64,000 bases of DNA, taken from positions 1 to 64,000 of the forward strand of contig JACNKX010000038.1 of assembly GCA_014381825.1 (NCBI GenBank), in the 5' to 3' direction. Position 1 is the stretch's first letter, and each line of letters starts with the position of its first letter. The notes under the pieces are model-generated. The model had not been told where the DNA came from and searched no databases. It worked only from the letters and a program-made list of their open reading frames with translations. Below, in pieces: positions 58,101 through 64,000 of this stretch. Source of the stretch: Planctomycetota bacterium (GTDB lineage Bacteria; Planctomycetota; Planctomycetia; Pirellulales; Pirellulaceae). Both the position numbers and the translations under genes were made by a program.

Positions 58101-61100
58101 TCGATCAACGAATGCGACCGATGCAACCAATGTTGTGACGATCGACTTCGTCGGCACCGAAGACCTGAGCTTCTTCTTCAACGACGGGACGGCTGGCGAT
58201 ACTGACACTCTTACATTGCTCGGAACCGCGCAAGCCGATACGGTCGTGGCTAACTTTACGTTGGATGGCAACGATGCCGCCGCTGCCACGACCAATCCAG
58301 GACCCTGGATCGATATCAATAGTGGCAATTTGCAAATCGAGCGAGTTACGGCTGCTACGTCGGTCGCGATGACGGCTGCCACGCAGAACGATGTCGATTC
58401 GATCAACTTCGCGTTAGGCAACCAAGACGATACCATCACCATCACGAGTGTTCGTGATGGCGTTGCGCTGCCGGACCTTGACGGTCCTGCCTCGATCAAT
58501 GTTGACGGTGGCGCTCCAACGGCCAGCGATACGATCAACATCACGGGTACGAACAACGCGAACGACCAGTACACGGTCTCGACGGGAGCGTCATCCGACG
58601 CAGGCACGATCGCAGTGCGATTGGCGACGGCGACCTTGGACACAATCGTCAACTTTACCACGACCGAAAACATCGGGATCGACGGCGGTGGTGGAACTGG
58701 TAACGATTCGTTGACGGTCAGTGGCAACGGTGCCAACAACGTCTTTACGCAGACGGGCTTGCCCACGGCGGGAAGCGTGCGCGTAGACGCTGGTCCGACG
58801 ATCACTCACACGGCATTCGGAACCACCGATGCCACCGTGTCGCTGAACGGACAGGGCGGTAGCGACACGGTCAATCTGAGTACCACGACGGGCAACGAAA
58901 CCGTCCTCTACACGCCATCCGCGTCGACAGCCGGTCAGTTGCGTTTCGCCGCCACGACCAACGACCTTGAATACACCGGCATCGAATCCCTGAACGTCGA
59001 CGCTTTGGAGTTGGCCGCGGATACGGATGCGTTGACCGTCGCTGCGGTCAACGGCGCTACGATTGCTTCTACCGGACCAGAATCCGGCATCGTCACTGCT
59101 AACGATTTGGCAGGCAATCAACTGCTCGCGCTGAACTATGATCACTTCGAGACTGCCGGTCTGAGCGGTGCTGGCGCGATCGGCGTGGTCCAAGGCACGT
59201 CGGGCAATGACACGATCACGGTACAAACTGATGGCGATGTTGTCGTGACTGACGAATTCGGCAACACCAATACGTTCGCGGCCGCGGGCTTCGCTTCGTT
59301 GGTCATCAACGCCTTGGGAGGCGACGACGCCGTGACCGTCCAGAGCGGCGCTCCGTTCAACAGCATCTCGGTGATCGGCGGCGACAACGGAACCGACAGC
59401 GACTCGCTAACGGTGACCGACAGCAATGCGATCGTCAACTTCGCCTCAAATCGGATTGAGAATGTACTCGACGATACCGTCGGGGCGAACAATCCCGACG
59501 TCATCACGTTCACCGGTGTAGAGACCTTGAATGTCAACGGTACGAATGCCGTCTTGGACGCGTTCACCGTGACAGGTTATGGCAGCACGACCGATGTGCA
59601 AACTTTGAACTTGGATGGTGGTGACACTGATGCTGGCGGAAACGACGGCGATACAATCGCCATCACCGGTGCCAATACGGTCAACACGGTTGTGTTTACT
59701 TCGCTCGGCACACAGGCTGCCCAAGTCACGCGTGAACAGGGCGGTCCCGCGATAAATATCGCTCAGTTCAACAACGATCTAACGGGCGGCTTGGCCAATC
59801 TGCGCTACAACGGCGGTGCAAACGTCGACCTCGTGCGGATGGTCGGCAGTTCCGCGGCGGACGGCATCACCCTGATCGAAAACGCCGCAGGCACCGAGTT
59901 CCAAGCGACGCAAGTTGTGAGCACCAACACCTGGGTGCCGCTCGGAATTGCCTCGGATACGCAGACCGTAGAAGGCCTCAGCGTCGAGACGGGCGGGGGG
60001 AACGACACGCTGACCGTTACCAACACGAACGGCTTGATTAACCTTGCCAACGGCGTTGATTTTGCTGGTGGCCAGGGAAGCGATACGCTCGAACTGGATG
60101 GCACCACGACTGTAACAGGTTCGACCTACACGCCCGGCCCAACGGATGATGCTGGGTTGGTCGTACAAACAACCGCGACTCAGACTCAGACGATCACGTT
60201 CACCGGTTTGGAACCAGTTGTCGATACTGTCCCCGGTCCGCTGACTGTCAACGCGACGGCTGGTGATAACGCGATCACTTACTCGTCACAGGGCGGCGGG
60301 ATCGGACGGATCGCTGTCGACAACTTCGAGACGCTTGACTTCGACAACAAGACGACGGTGACAATCAATGCCGGAGCCGGTGACGATACCGTTGATCTGG
60401 CCAACTCCAGCGATGGGTTCAGCGGAAACCTAACGGTTACTGCCGGAAGCGGTAGCGACACGCTAACGGTCAACGGCGATGCGACGAATACGCTGATTGT
60501 CGACATCACAGGTGCCGGCGCGGGATCGGTCGACAACGCTGGGGCGGCCTTGGTTCTGTACACCGGGCTGGAAGCCGTGACGGCGCATGCGGGTGCGGCA
60601 ACGACTCCCCTTTCGGTTACCGATGCAGCCGCCTATGTCTTCACGCCGGGCACCGCCCTCGATGAAGGTGTTCTTCAGGCAGACGGCCTGCCGATCTCGT
60701 TCACGGGTATTGGCAGTACTGACGCGATCACACTCGCCAGTGGAGCCGCTGCGACTTTGCAGGTCTTCGGTACACAGGGTGACGACGACATCTCGGTCGC
60801 GGCAACTGGCGAAGTTAGCTACGAAACAACGAACGCCAATCGAGCCACCATCGATCCGGACACGACCAATATCAACGTTCTGCGGATCAACACGCTGGAC
60901 GGCGGCGATGCGGTGACGGTCAACGCGGGCGCGATATTTGGCACCAACGTCTTTGTCGATACAGGCGCATCGGTCGATGATGTGACCGTGATCGGTTCTA
61001 CCAGTGCCAATACGATTGGCGTCGCTTTGGATCTGCTCGACGCCACGATAACCGGCATCACGGGCGGGAACATCGAAGCCATCGGTGCCGAAGGCATCAT

Positions 61101-64000
61101 TGTCGAGGCAGGAACCGGCGACGATGCGGTGACCGTGTCGAACGTGGGCGCGCCTAGTGTCGTCAGTTCGGTCATCGTCGAGAGTGGCGGCCAAGCGGCT
61201 GATACGGTCAACATCACCGGTACTGCCGGTGCCGACACGCTGGACGTAACACCGCTTACATCCGATGACGTTCAGGTGACCGCCGGTGGAACGACCGTCG
61301 ATGTCGATCTGACGGGTGCTGCGGCAGCGGGGCTGACGGTTGCTGGCGGTGCTGGTTCCGACACGCTCGTCGTCAACGGCGGAGCGGCTGTGGACACGTT
61401 TACCGCCGATAATAACGACGTCACCATCACTGGGCTCCGGCCGGTGAACTATGCGACCGCCAATATCGAAGCGGTAACGCTAAATGGTGCTGCCGGCAGC
61501 GACATTTTCAATGTGACCTCGACAACGATTCCGATCTTTGTCGACGGTGGCGACCCGATTGGCACCACTGGCGATACGCTGAACGTTGTCTCTGGTGCCG
61601 CGGTGGTATTCAACCAAGGACCAGAGAACGACGAAGGCAGTATTACGATTGGCACGAATCAACCGGTTAGTTTCGATCACATCGAAGCGATTGGCCCGTT
61701 GACGGTGCCCGGTGGCGTGACAATCGACGGCACCAACGGCGCGGACTCGATCACAATCACGGCCCGCGACGTCGACTTCAACGCGGGCGCAGACGGCGTC
61801 AACGATTTCACTGTTGTCGTCAACGACGGCTTCGAACTTCTCTTCATCGACACGCCCAGCCTAACCGTCAATGCCCTCGCTGGCAGCGACGAAATTGTGG
61901 TTATCGCGCGTGATCCGGATCCGACAACCGCACCAGTGGGACCGTGGGACGTTGATCTGACCATCGACGGCGGTACACCTTCGGCCAGCGATACGGTGAT
62001 CTTCACCGGAAACGCCGCCACCGACGCGGTCGACTACACACCGACCGGAGCAGGAGCAGGCGATTTCAACATAACGAGCGAGGCGTCAAACAACACATTG
62101 ACCAATGTCGAGCATCTGATCTGGGACGGTCTTGGTGGCAACGACACGTTAACATTCAACGGGACGACAGGCGATGACAACGTGATCACTCACACATCAG
62201 GCAACGAAGCTGATGCGGGTGCTTTCGCGATTGATTCGTTGCTTGGATTGAGTTACCAGAACATTGGCACCGGTGCGACGGTCAACGTGGATGGGGATAC
62301 TGGCACCAACACGTTCGTGATGGTGGGCGGTGATGGTGACGATCAATTGCGACTTGGTAACTTGGCAGGTGGCGGGGTACTCGCGGTCGACTTGATTTCG
62401 GGCATCGACGTCTTCACCCCAACGGTCGACCACGTTGATGTGAATTTGATCAACACAAATATCGATGTTGTCACGTTGGACGGTCGCTCGGGAACGGATC
62501 GTTTCGTGGTAGCGCCGGATTCCGGGCTCACGACGAACGTCCTGGGTGGCGACAGCAACGACACGTTGTTGTTGGACGGTGATGCCAACAATAACGTCAG
62601 ATTGACAGCCGATACGGTTGTTCTCAGCTATGAAGCCGGCCCATCGATTGCGGCACCGGGCGCGAACAACGGTGTTGTTTCGGAAGCCATCAGCGGAACG
62701 GACGTCAACTATCAAGGCGTCGAATCGCTACAGATTGCTGGCGGTACCGGCACCGCGACCGACGTTATTCTCGTGGTTGACGATGGCGGCGACAATGTTT
62801 GGTCCATCGGGGCGGGCGAGCCGATCTCGGGTGGCCCGACCGTTGGAGTTACCATCGACGATCGCACTTCCATATCGATCCAGGACGTGGAAACGCACAC
62901 CTTCCAGAACCGCGACGGCGGCGTCGATCGTTTTGTGGTTTCGGCAAATCGCTTGCCCATCGGGATCAACAGTTACAGCGTCACTGGGTTCTCGACGGAT
63001 GATGTGTTGGAAGTCCTAGGATCAGGGAACGCTGACGACTCGATCCGAATATCGAACACGGATTTCCAGACGCTGAATGGGCCTGCGGTCGCGTACGGTT
63101 CTGTTGGTGCGGTCGTTCTGAACGGCGGTGAGGCTAACGACATCTTTACTGTCGAGGCGGACACGACGCCGGTTGGCACGCCGATTCATGTGGTGGGTGG
63201 CAGCGGCTTTGATACGCTACGCGTTCAAGGCAACGCGGCCACGGGTGTTGATGAAGTTGTCTATACGCCTGGCCCGGGGATCGACGCTGGCCAATTGCTT
63301 TATGAAGATGCTGGCGACGCTCGACTGATGTCGATCACGTTTACTGGTTTGGAGCCAGTTCAGGACGCCGTTCCTGCGGCCTTGCTGACGGTGAATGGGA
63401 CGCCCGGTAACAACACGATTAGTTACGCAGCAGGAGCGAACGCCGGGACCAATCCGTTTGCCGGCGTTGCTGCAACGGGCTTAGTTTCTGTCGACAGCTT
63501 CGAGACGATCGAGTTCAGCAATAAGACCGCATTGACGATCAATGCCGGTGCCGGTGATGACACGGTTCATTTGAACAACGGCACTACCCCTGGTGGTAAC
63601 GTCAATACGCTTACCGGCAATATCACCGTCAATGGTGGTGATTCTACGACCGGCGATCGCGTCGTGGTAAACGGAACGACGGGTGCCAACACAGTAGCGG
63701 TGACGCCGCAAGCAGCTGACGCGGTGGATATCACCGGAGTTCTAACCCCAGCTACCTTGGATCTGAACACGGTTGAGTCCGTCACCTTCAACGGTCTTGG
63801 TGGCAACGACACGTTAACATTCAACGGGACGACAGGCGATGACAACGTGATCACTCACACATCAGGCAACGAAGCTGATGCGGGTGCTTTCGCGATTGAT
63901 TCGTTGCTTGGATTGAGTTACCAGAACATTGGCACCGGTGCGACGGTCAACGTGGATGGGGATACTGGCACCAACACGTTCGTGATGGTGGGCGGTGATG
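46108..64000 (+). CDS. Giant repetitive surface/secreted protein, 3' partial (at least 5,964 residues)
   Basis: The frame from ATG 46108 runs to the window edge with no in-frame stop; I read every codon. AAGGAG at 46096-46101 is a strong ribosome site. Residues about 10-32 translate a twin-hairpin repeat; residues 1-104 are otherwise basic and helical. LEALEDRRML (105-114) matches the N-terminal motif of planctomycete giant surface proteins. The rest is beta-rich, full of Gly, Asp, Asn and Thr with RTX-like GGxGxD motifs (GGGGADTLNLD, GEGGNDTLTVD, NAGAGDDTV). I noticed no cysteine codon and few lysines. Modules: six 73-82-residue repeats (48091-49475), an autotransporter-type segment (GGTGTVTGAVNVA...VAPGLSPG, about 49738-49830), three 230-residue repeats (52063 onward), and TFTGLEPV modules. 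Likely calcium-binding adhesin, matrix or cell-surface protein. Confidence 0.95.
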   Translation, partial: MFRNVNQKSSNHSPSDQRNQGNEHVTRRVTATIRNMFDRLMKKDGSSNRKNLSRSERRAAFLNALQSRTSAEVATWTNAFKNIVKQEKRRQASLVQSYLMPALQLEALEDRRMLSPLTISSNAITTGGFTYTASDSAVEDVDHLTVTNGATVTDNTGLTLNAGDDLDIQVGTTVAVSGGVLTLNIDAGNADAGGETANLFGTFDTAGTPIALNGGSDGDIFNIDGNGGVIGDGGTVDNLQKNLVITSGGGADTLNLDESGDTTGDTGIAITATGAGSGVISGLTASSFTLASFGAGSVANLELSNDATTGDQITVAPNTNIGFDVDGNGPTAAAGDKLTIDLSGITDAVLTLHPTMPRSGRFTFGSGEADIDFDDFEEIDATNGTFEVALDTGIGNDAISIEESAGKVIVRLGANELFRSDANNLSDILIDGEGGNDTLTVDLTNLDQTDALQITFDGGAGGFDTLEIVDNDGGTEAEVVKHRFTNSSDGFVDIDVDGSSGFETTIEYTGLEPVSSIVTATTIIFELPAGATTAKLQNSTNGGESELISPGNHFEDTIFTNPSGELVIRGGDGADTIEIAGLDSTFDADLTIASPLGSDDVDVDITGAINIDAGANGQTAIIGTTADPVTSIDFQTGSLQTSSGTISLRATGAISDNDAGVDITATTLTATAATLGATGGNNAIDTDVDHVTTSTTGDQFINEADGLINLNLNSGINDITLTTGGTIADTSADPVDITADVATITVGGSGTFATMGGVGPMIDTNVNDLTVATTNASQWINEANGLTALSLSAGTGNVILIAGGTIADTDAVTDITSASTDVTSVGNVGSGLNPIETDVDSLTVDSGNGSQWIDETDGLTQLDLASGTGNTFLTTGGTIADTDAATDITSASTDVTSVGNVGSGLNPIETDVDSLTVDSGNGSQWIDETDGLSNLDLSAGTGNVTLIAGGSILDGVNDIVDDITAAAATVTITAAGDFGAMGTDLPAIDTNVDELSVNTSANGGDQFISEADGLDNIDLNAGTGDVSLEAGGNVLDNNADTTADIQAATVFIDTSGDVGAAAPDAGLDTVATNLGVETFSSNGNQWIQEFDAVSLDGLDAGTGNITLDAGGAVTSETVDGIADVIGAMIDIDVTGAGNDVGMNAANPLEINGDTLNATTNGSVGDDMFLLETDTVALMTVNAGGASINLQGGRFNANGTVTAAAVNVNAGTLGGTGTVTGAVNVAAAATVAPGLSPGVVNTGNLDFLDNSIFDIEIGGNTPGNGNGFHDQVAVTGSVTIGTNVTLNVSSFMSYVPQGQDEYVIIDNNGSDPIGDPIVGTFAGLNEGAEVAIPGAGNFLGSGETAYITYFGGDGNDVAIVVADDFTFTPPPNVGLDAMELRATTNAGGGTNLEFVVNGAVLQAIPLLAVGNITVNGHNETSGGANDEPDTLTINYGGTAGEFFRNIMFEGGAGGSDTLVLTHNASGENFNTVTSNLADPNSGAILVDDTGAGTSQTITYTGLEPIDFTGTDIDNLVLNFTSAIGETITVTDLNANNDGDSRITSTQGELHDFAVPNTSLTISTNAVAPGAGDDIINVEGLDSLFGVNLTIDGDGDDTINFQTNPTTIAANAGNPGNLVADAMTINVTAAVSVTDSGANIGVIDLDATRNIAVTGSLTSASGAITGDANVGGAVGGAFFGINIDGSVTSTSGPITLDGTGGDTGINNWGIRTSGATISSAGLIDLSGNGGAGTQLNIGVWASNTMITSTGTNVINITGTSAGTDLGNHGVQLQAGTVVSSAIGNITIMGTASGTGINNNGIDVIGTVQSTGAAQVNLIGQGSGIGDSNGVLVSSTGTVSSSGGPIMITGTGGAVGNGVDLAAGGMVTATNAATITINGDGNGVAPDGSGVRIDGTVTSADGTVSATSEDSVDFGAAGSIISTTGVVTITGDNAGGNNAGAITMADGASINGGNDQVFLTTDGNIALGTITTTNAADPSVDINSDNGAISDNTAGEAANVTGGQAVFRAATGIGALAADGDIDTAISTLAANNATSGELIIDNSVGGLLTIGTVDILAGVTNAGAGLLQVTNASPLTVDDSVVNSGGGNITLAAEGTAATDDMDINANITASGGSGDINLYAGDAIDIDAAVTISTAGTGDILVSASTDFAAGTPANGFTPAGAGDGDVVMQDGSTIAAGGDATLRGAGDVDLSLVIGGTVVITADFDGIDTGLSDGSGEITDNRSGEASNVTATEAAFRAGSGIGDAGVDDDDIDLAVESVAATTETGDISIQDDSDLDIDTVDGLNGVSITTGGAGDDILVRVGPTGGSQLNVNQNVSNAGAGAVTLAIVADNGVDRLNVVGSTVSSTGGGIVLLISGDNIDLDATSAVSTTGAGTIDLAAGRNFVFGGAPTLGLGAGDIDMADGATITSGGGDVTLGATQNISLGSVDAGAGTAIVTADTDMDNDGGISDNTALEAANVTAASAVFRAADGIGTDPAGDVTDLGDIDTATSTLAASNTTAGNISIDNSVGGLLTIGTVDGLSGVTNTSGAGSVDILNRSPVLVAANVSANGSVTITANDSNAAGATDNLTVNAAISVTSNAANVILNAGDDVQLTGSTITAATTITIDVDIPVAPLNTVDPDGFPDTTGSTVNINDANVLVAPGGTFITTGDDNDIINLTAQAASAVLVDGNPPINGAPGVPPGDILNLTVTGLPDATLDLIPLTNGGYAGIFTTSAGALPVSFISIEEFDIIGGPVDLRIRMDLSNDVDLGATPSGNFPAGALPFNLPASNGYGGATTGLGDTVPDRITAEVIAAGDIRFTVTDLVTTSIVEPEVADINSLTVIGSTDADTLELTDTGNGLPTFGGQAPTAHANPAYLAETHTSLDAFTLANVSINFIAGGTASVDEIEIALNGGAVDVGYYVDDDAPANSGLINVAAGTAGDFRLSFEALEPVSITGAGSGTLIVDASALPAVAAINIDDDLHTTGPLALTAAANDGVSAVSGDSTFETLQFGGFTGLNVRGGGGAAETIDLISIDNGTSLTSIVLDGDNTTDNDASDDTLRVQALPAAITATLLGGLGNDQFFVDNETLRPRAGENPATVVADGSLDRVLGPVIVSAAVSPLVATDAEQGGTDTLYVDDRSDDAGDTVQVTNNSIDDITGRANGGDNDIAYGAGDQIETINIITTDLAADNINIQSTFANSIYNIDTGVGGAFDDVVNVSSDAANLMTLNTTNLDGIQGQINLSFGSGVAGTPATELHVSDFGDNTSATYDLILNTGMTELYFDDGPAATNQVPLTSALTGTPDLRYNVNLSTITLPTTTFFRNTLNSLANFELIGADHNDADNTYNIYNTTATVSNTISDGDGSVGATGTDNQATFNIQATDIAATGAITEGIQGGAANRFNGFDGADTFNLFLDGGQNLPIAANTTLVIDGGELAGLPAFTNRDIVNLNTGANLTAVATATPVITPNADAAARTGITMTYANPGKTRGDINITGLGADPNLDEVDATGVAGNDTLVDAFRAVLVEQVNYFGSGATDDEITVTGTTANDVLSVTPLTTSSANVFLDGTPMIDPSTVNPDLNNPGIAGASNGPDLNLNGLDQAGGLSFLGGGGAQNQLVINAPTENNNGTVNIGAPLAASGWDGFPDAGADNTTDLSTPAGGNSTVRDPGWAFDDIDINDQRVTITNVGTGDGAAGGGNGQSPVGQMIQTNFDNTTFGAPSGTPHIIVNTGEENGQRTTGAAAALLADDITVQLSLMTHFQINGGEPPLPGVAPLVGDRLIVAALAGGNINLFSDAGASNNDDDTQVGPNNPNVSITSTNSGGSSLPATWNSIELVTTRPDDATEEVNIFGDNDPDGPSGPLPPGTGNANLNQQDEVIVLGADVDSLITDPGIANPVDADGANEMFVLINGSNPIGVYNTRFLNIELAGGDDDLTLDPWAEDTTGGWNVDVMVDGGLGDDDIFYGNVERFAANILNSPQPQPGIVFVDDAPDGSRSGVSEDVVVAPATTAGAGQIRSTNATDATNVVTIDFVGTEDLSFFFNDGTAGDTDTLTLLGTAQADTVVANFTLDGNDAAAATTNPGPWIDINSGNLQIERVTAATSVAMTAATQNDVDSINFALGNQDDTITITSVRDGVALPDLDGPASINVDGGAPTASDTINITGTNNANDQYTVSTGASSDAGTIAVRLATATLDTIVNFTTTENIGIDGGGGTGNDSLTVSGNGANNVFTQTGLPTAGSVRVDAGPTITHTAFGTTDATVSLNGQGGSDTVNLSTTTGNETVLYTPSASTAGQLRFAATTNDLEYTGIESLNVDALELAADTDALTVAAVNGATIASTGPESGIVTANDLAGNQLLALNYDHFETAGLSGAGAIGVVQGTSGNDTITVQTDGDVVVTDEFGNTNTFAAAGFASLVINALGGDDAVTVQSGAPFNSISVIGGDNGTDSDSLTVTDSNAIVNFASNRIENVLDDTVGANNPDVITFTGVETLNVNGTNAVLDAFTVTGYGSTTDVQTLNLDGGDTDAGGNDGDTIAITGANTVNTVVFTSLGTQAAQVTREQGGPAINIAQFNNDLTGGLANLRYNGGANVDLVRMVGSSAADGITLIENAAGTEFQATQVVSTNTWVPLGIASDTQTVEGLSVETGGGNDTLTVTNTNGLINLANGVDFAGGQGSDTLELDGTTTVTGSTYTPGPTDDAGLVVQTTATQTQTITFTGLEPVVDTVPGPLTVNATAGDNAITYSSQGGGIGRIAVDNFETLDFDNKTTVTINAGAGDDTVDLANSSDGFSGNLTVTAGSGSDTLTVNGDATNTLIVDITGAGAGSVDNAGAALVLYTGLEAVTAHAGAATTPLSVTDAAAYVFTPGTALDEGVLQADGLPISFTGIGSTDAITLASGAAATLQVFGTQGDDDISVAATGEVSYETTNANRATIDPDTTNINVLRINTLDGGDAVTVNAGAIFGTNVFVDTGASVDDVTVIGSTSANTIGVALDLLDATITGITGGNIEAIGAEGIIVEAGTGDDAVTVSNVGAPSVVSSVIVESGGQAADTVNITGTAGADTLDVTPLTSDDVQVTAGGTTVDVDLTGAAAAGLTVAGGAGSDTLVVNGGAAVDTFTADNNDVTITGLRPVNYATANIEAVTLNGAAGSDIFNVTSTTIPIFVDGGDPIGTTGDTLNVVSGAAVVFNQGPENDEGSITIGTNQPVSFDHIEAIGPLTVPGGVTIDGTNGADSITITARDVDFNAGADGVNDFTVVVNDGFELLFIDTPSLTVNALAGSDEIVVIARDPDPTTAPVGPWDVDLTIDGGTPSASDTVIFTGNAATDAVDYTPTGAGAGDFNITSEASNNTLTNVEHLIWDGLGGNDTLTFNGTTGDDNVITHTSGNEADAGAFAIDSLLGLSYQNIGTGATVNVDGDTGTNTFVMVGGDGDDQLRLGNLAGGGVLAVDLISGIDVFTPTVDHVDVNLINTNIDVVTLDGRSGTDRFVVAPDSGLTTNVLGGDSNDTLLLDGDANNNVRLTADTVVLSYEAGPSIAAPGANNGVVSEAISGTDVNYQGVESLQIAGGTGTATDVILVVDDGGDNVWSIGAGEPISGGPTVGVTIDDRTSISIQDVETHTFQNRDGGVDRFVVSANRLPIGINSYSVTGFSTDDVLEVLGSGNADDSIRISNTDFQTLNGPAVAYGSVGAVVLNGGEANDIFTVEADTTPVGTPIHVVGGSGFDTLRVQGNAATGVDEVVYTPGPGIDAGQLLYEDAGDARLMSITFTGLEPVQDAVPAALLTVNGTPGNNTISYAAGANAGTNPFAGVAATGLVSVDSFETIEFSNKTALTINAGAGDDTVHLNNGTTPGGNVNTLTGNITVNGGDSTTGDRVVVNGTTGANTVAVTPQAADAVDITGVLTPATLDLNTVESVTFNGLGGNDTLTFNGTTGDDNVITHTSGNEADAGAFAIDSLLGLSYQNIGTGATVNVDGDTGTNTFVMVGGD
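46133..46202. repeat. Twin-hairpin palindrome, copy 6, inside the giant gene's coding start
   Basis: The half units GTAGCAATCACTCTCCGAG... (46133-46159) and GCACGTCACTCGGCGAG...GGCTAC (46176-46202) lie within the first 32 codons after the ATG at 46108. They are translated as SSNHSPSDQ and HVTRRVTAT. Confidence 0.8.
48091..49475 (+). repeat. Six consecutive 73-82-residue repeats in the giant protein
   Basis: Units start at 48091, 48313, 48547, 48766, 48991 and 49237. Each reads roughly DITA..., then GxxGxxxPIDTNVDxLTV, QWIxExDGL, and LxAGTGNVxLxAGGTIADT. The pattern suggests beta-solenoid or beta-roll turns. Confidence 0.85.
48544..48903 (+). repeat. Tandem duplication, 219-bp period, identical at nucleotide level
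   Basis: 48544-48684 and 48763-48903 are identical over 141 bp with a 219-bp (73-codon) offset, whereas neighbouring units have diverged in sequence. It marks a recent unit duplication or local gene conversion. Confidence 0.9.
52063..53760 (+). repeat. Three repeats of about 230 residues in the giant protein
   Basis: Units begin at 52063, 52759 and 53449 (offsets 696 and 690 bp). Each starts I[ST]DN, then EA(A/S)NVT, AxFRA, GIG, DID, and later TVDxLxGV. They are similar at protein level but not identical in DNA. Confidence 0.75.
60196..60480 (+). repeat. TFTGLEPV module, first long copy
   Basis: Begins ITFTGLEPV, then LTVNATAGDN, a DNFETLDFDNKTTVTINAGAGDDTV segment in pieces, and ends in SGSDTLTVNG. 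A partner module lies at 63337-63690; shorter TGLEP cores occur near 47630 and 50600. Confidence 0.75.
62126..62335 (+). repeat. Upstream copy of a 210-bp (or longer) identical duplication
   Basis: Identical, base for base, to 63791-64000, at an offset of 1,665 bp (555 codons). The second copy runs into the window edge, so its real length is unknown. Confidence 0.92.
63337..63690 (+). repeat. TFTGLEPV module, second long copy
   Basis: Begins ITFTGLEPVQDAVP, then LTVNGTPGNNTISY, DSFETIEF-NKTALTINAGAGDDTV, matching 60196-60480 at protein level with many synonymous differences, so this duplication is old. Confidence 0.75.
63791..64000 (+). repeat. Downstream copy of the identical duplication, cut by the window edge
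   Basis: Identical to 62126-62335. The sequence immediately before the copies differs, so the upstream boundary is sharp. Confidence 0.92.

Overview
The window looks like a chromosomal segment of a planctomycete, most likely of the Pirellulales. This is inferred from several features seen together: a MoxR / DUF58 / BatA-like / long coiled-coil / vWA-GATase operon, a Ser/Thr kinase with a membrane anchor and an extracytoplasmic tail, a Tat-exported Gfo/Idh/MocA oxidoreductase, PQQ-type beta-propellers, a giant surface protein with an LEALEDRRML-type N-terminal motif, and many dispersed palindromic repeats. No tRNA, rRNA or CRISPR array was seen.

Layout. 1-9942: end of a CehA/McbA-like metallohydrolase; nth and dcd back to back; a minus-strand pair (Gfo/Idh/MocA oxidoreductase and PQQ-like propeller protein); a duplicated-DUF3467 protein; and a single-gene fusion of radical SAM, AMMECR1 and MEMO modules. 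10237-25065: one plus-strand operon with stop/start overlaps at most junctions (TPR/peptidase-MA protein, DUF4159 protein, MoxR ATPase, DUF58, BatA-like vWA, long coiled-coil membrane protein, vWA/GATase-like protein), followed by a caspase-like protein. 25323-27110: a lone receiver domain and a secreted protein that may have an NlpC/P60-like fold.

27244-32074 is a complete mobile element. It has 21-bp perfect terminal inverted repeats, an 8-bp target duplication and an IS1-family-like transposase. It carries an AAA ATPase plus subtilisin-like protease operon that resembles the IetAS anti-phage/plasmid-exclusion pair. It landed directly upstream of the promoter of a Ser/Thr kinase gene.

35037-40516 (minus strand): diguanylate cyclase, Cys-rich secreted protein, outer-membrane barrel and pentaheme cytochrome c, the last two or three possibly one redox cluster at the cell surface. 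40968-44874: rpsU, a FAD-oxidoreductase/SelD fusion, a LON-domain protein and a DUF309 protein. From 43.5 to 46.2 kb the intergenic gaps are filled by about six copies of a twin-hairpin palindrome, together with a truncated REP-associated transposase (RAYT).

From 46108 to the window edge (17.9 kb) the plus strand is one uninterrupted reading frame. I read it codon by codon and found no stop. It encodes at least 5,964 residues of a Gly/Asp/Asn/Thr-rich repetitive surface or secreted protein that continues beyond the window. Its start codon region contains a translated copy of the twin-hairpin repeat, and it holds internal duplications that are still identical at the nucleotide level.
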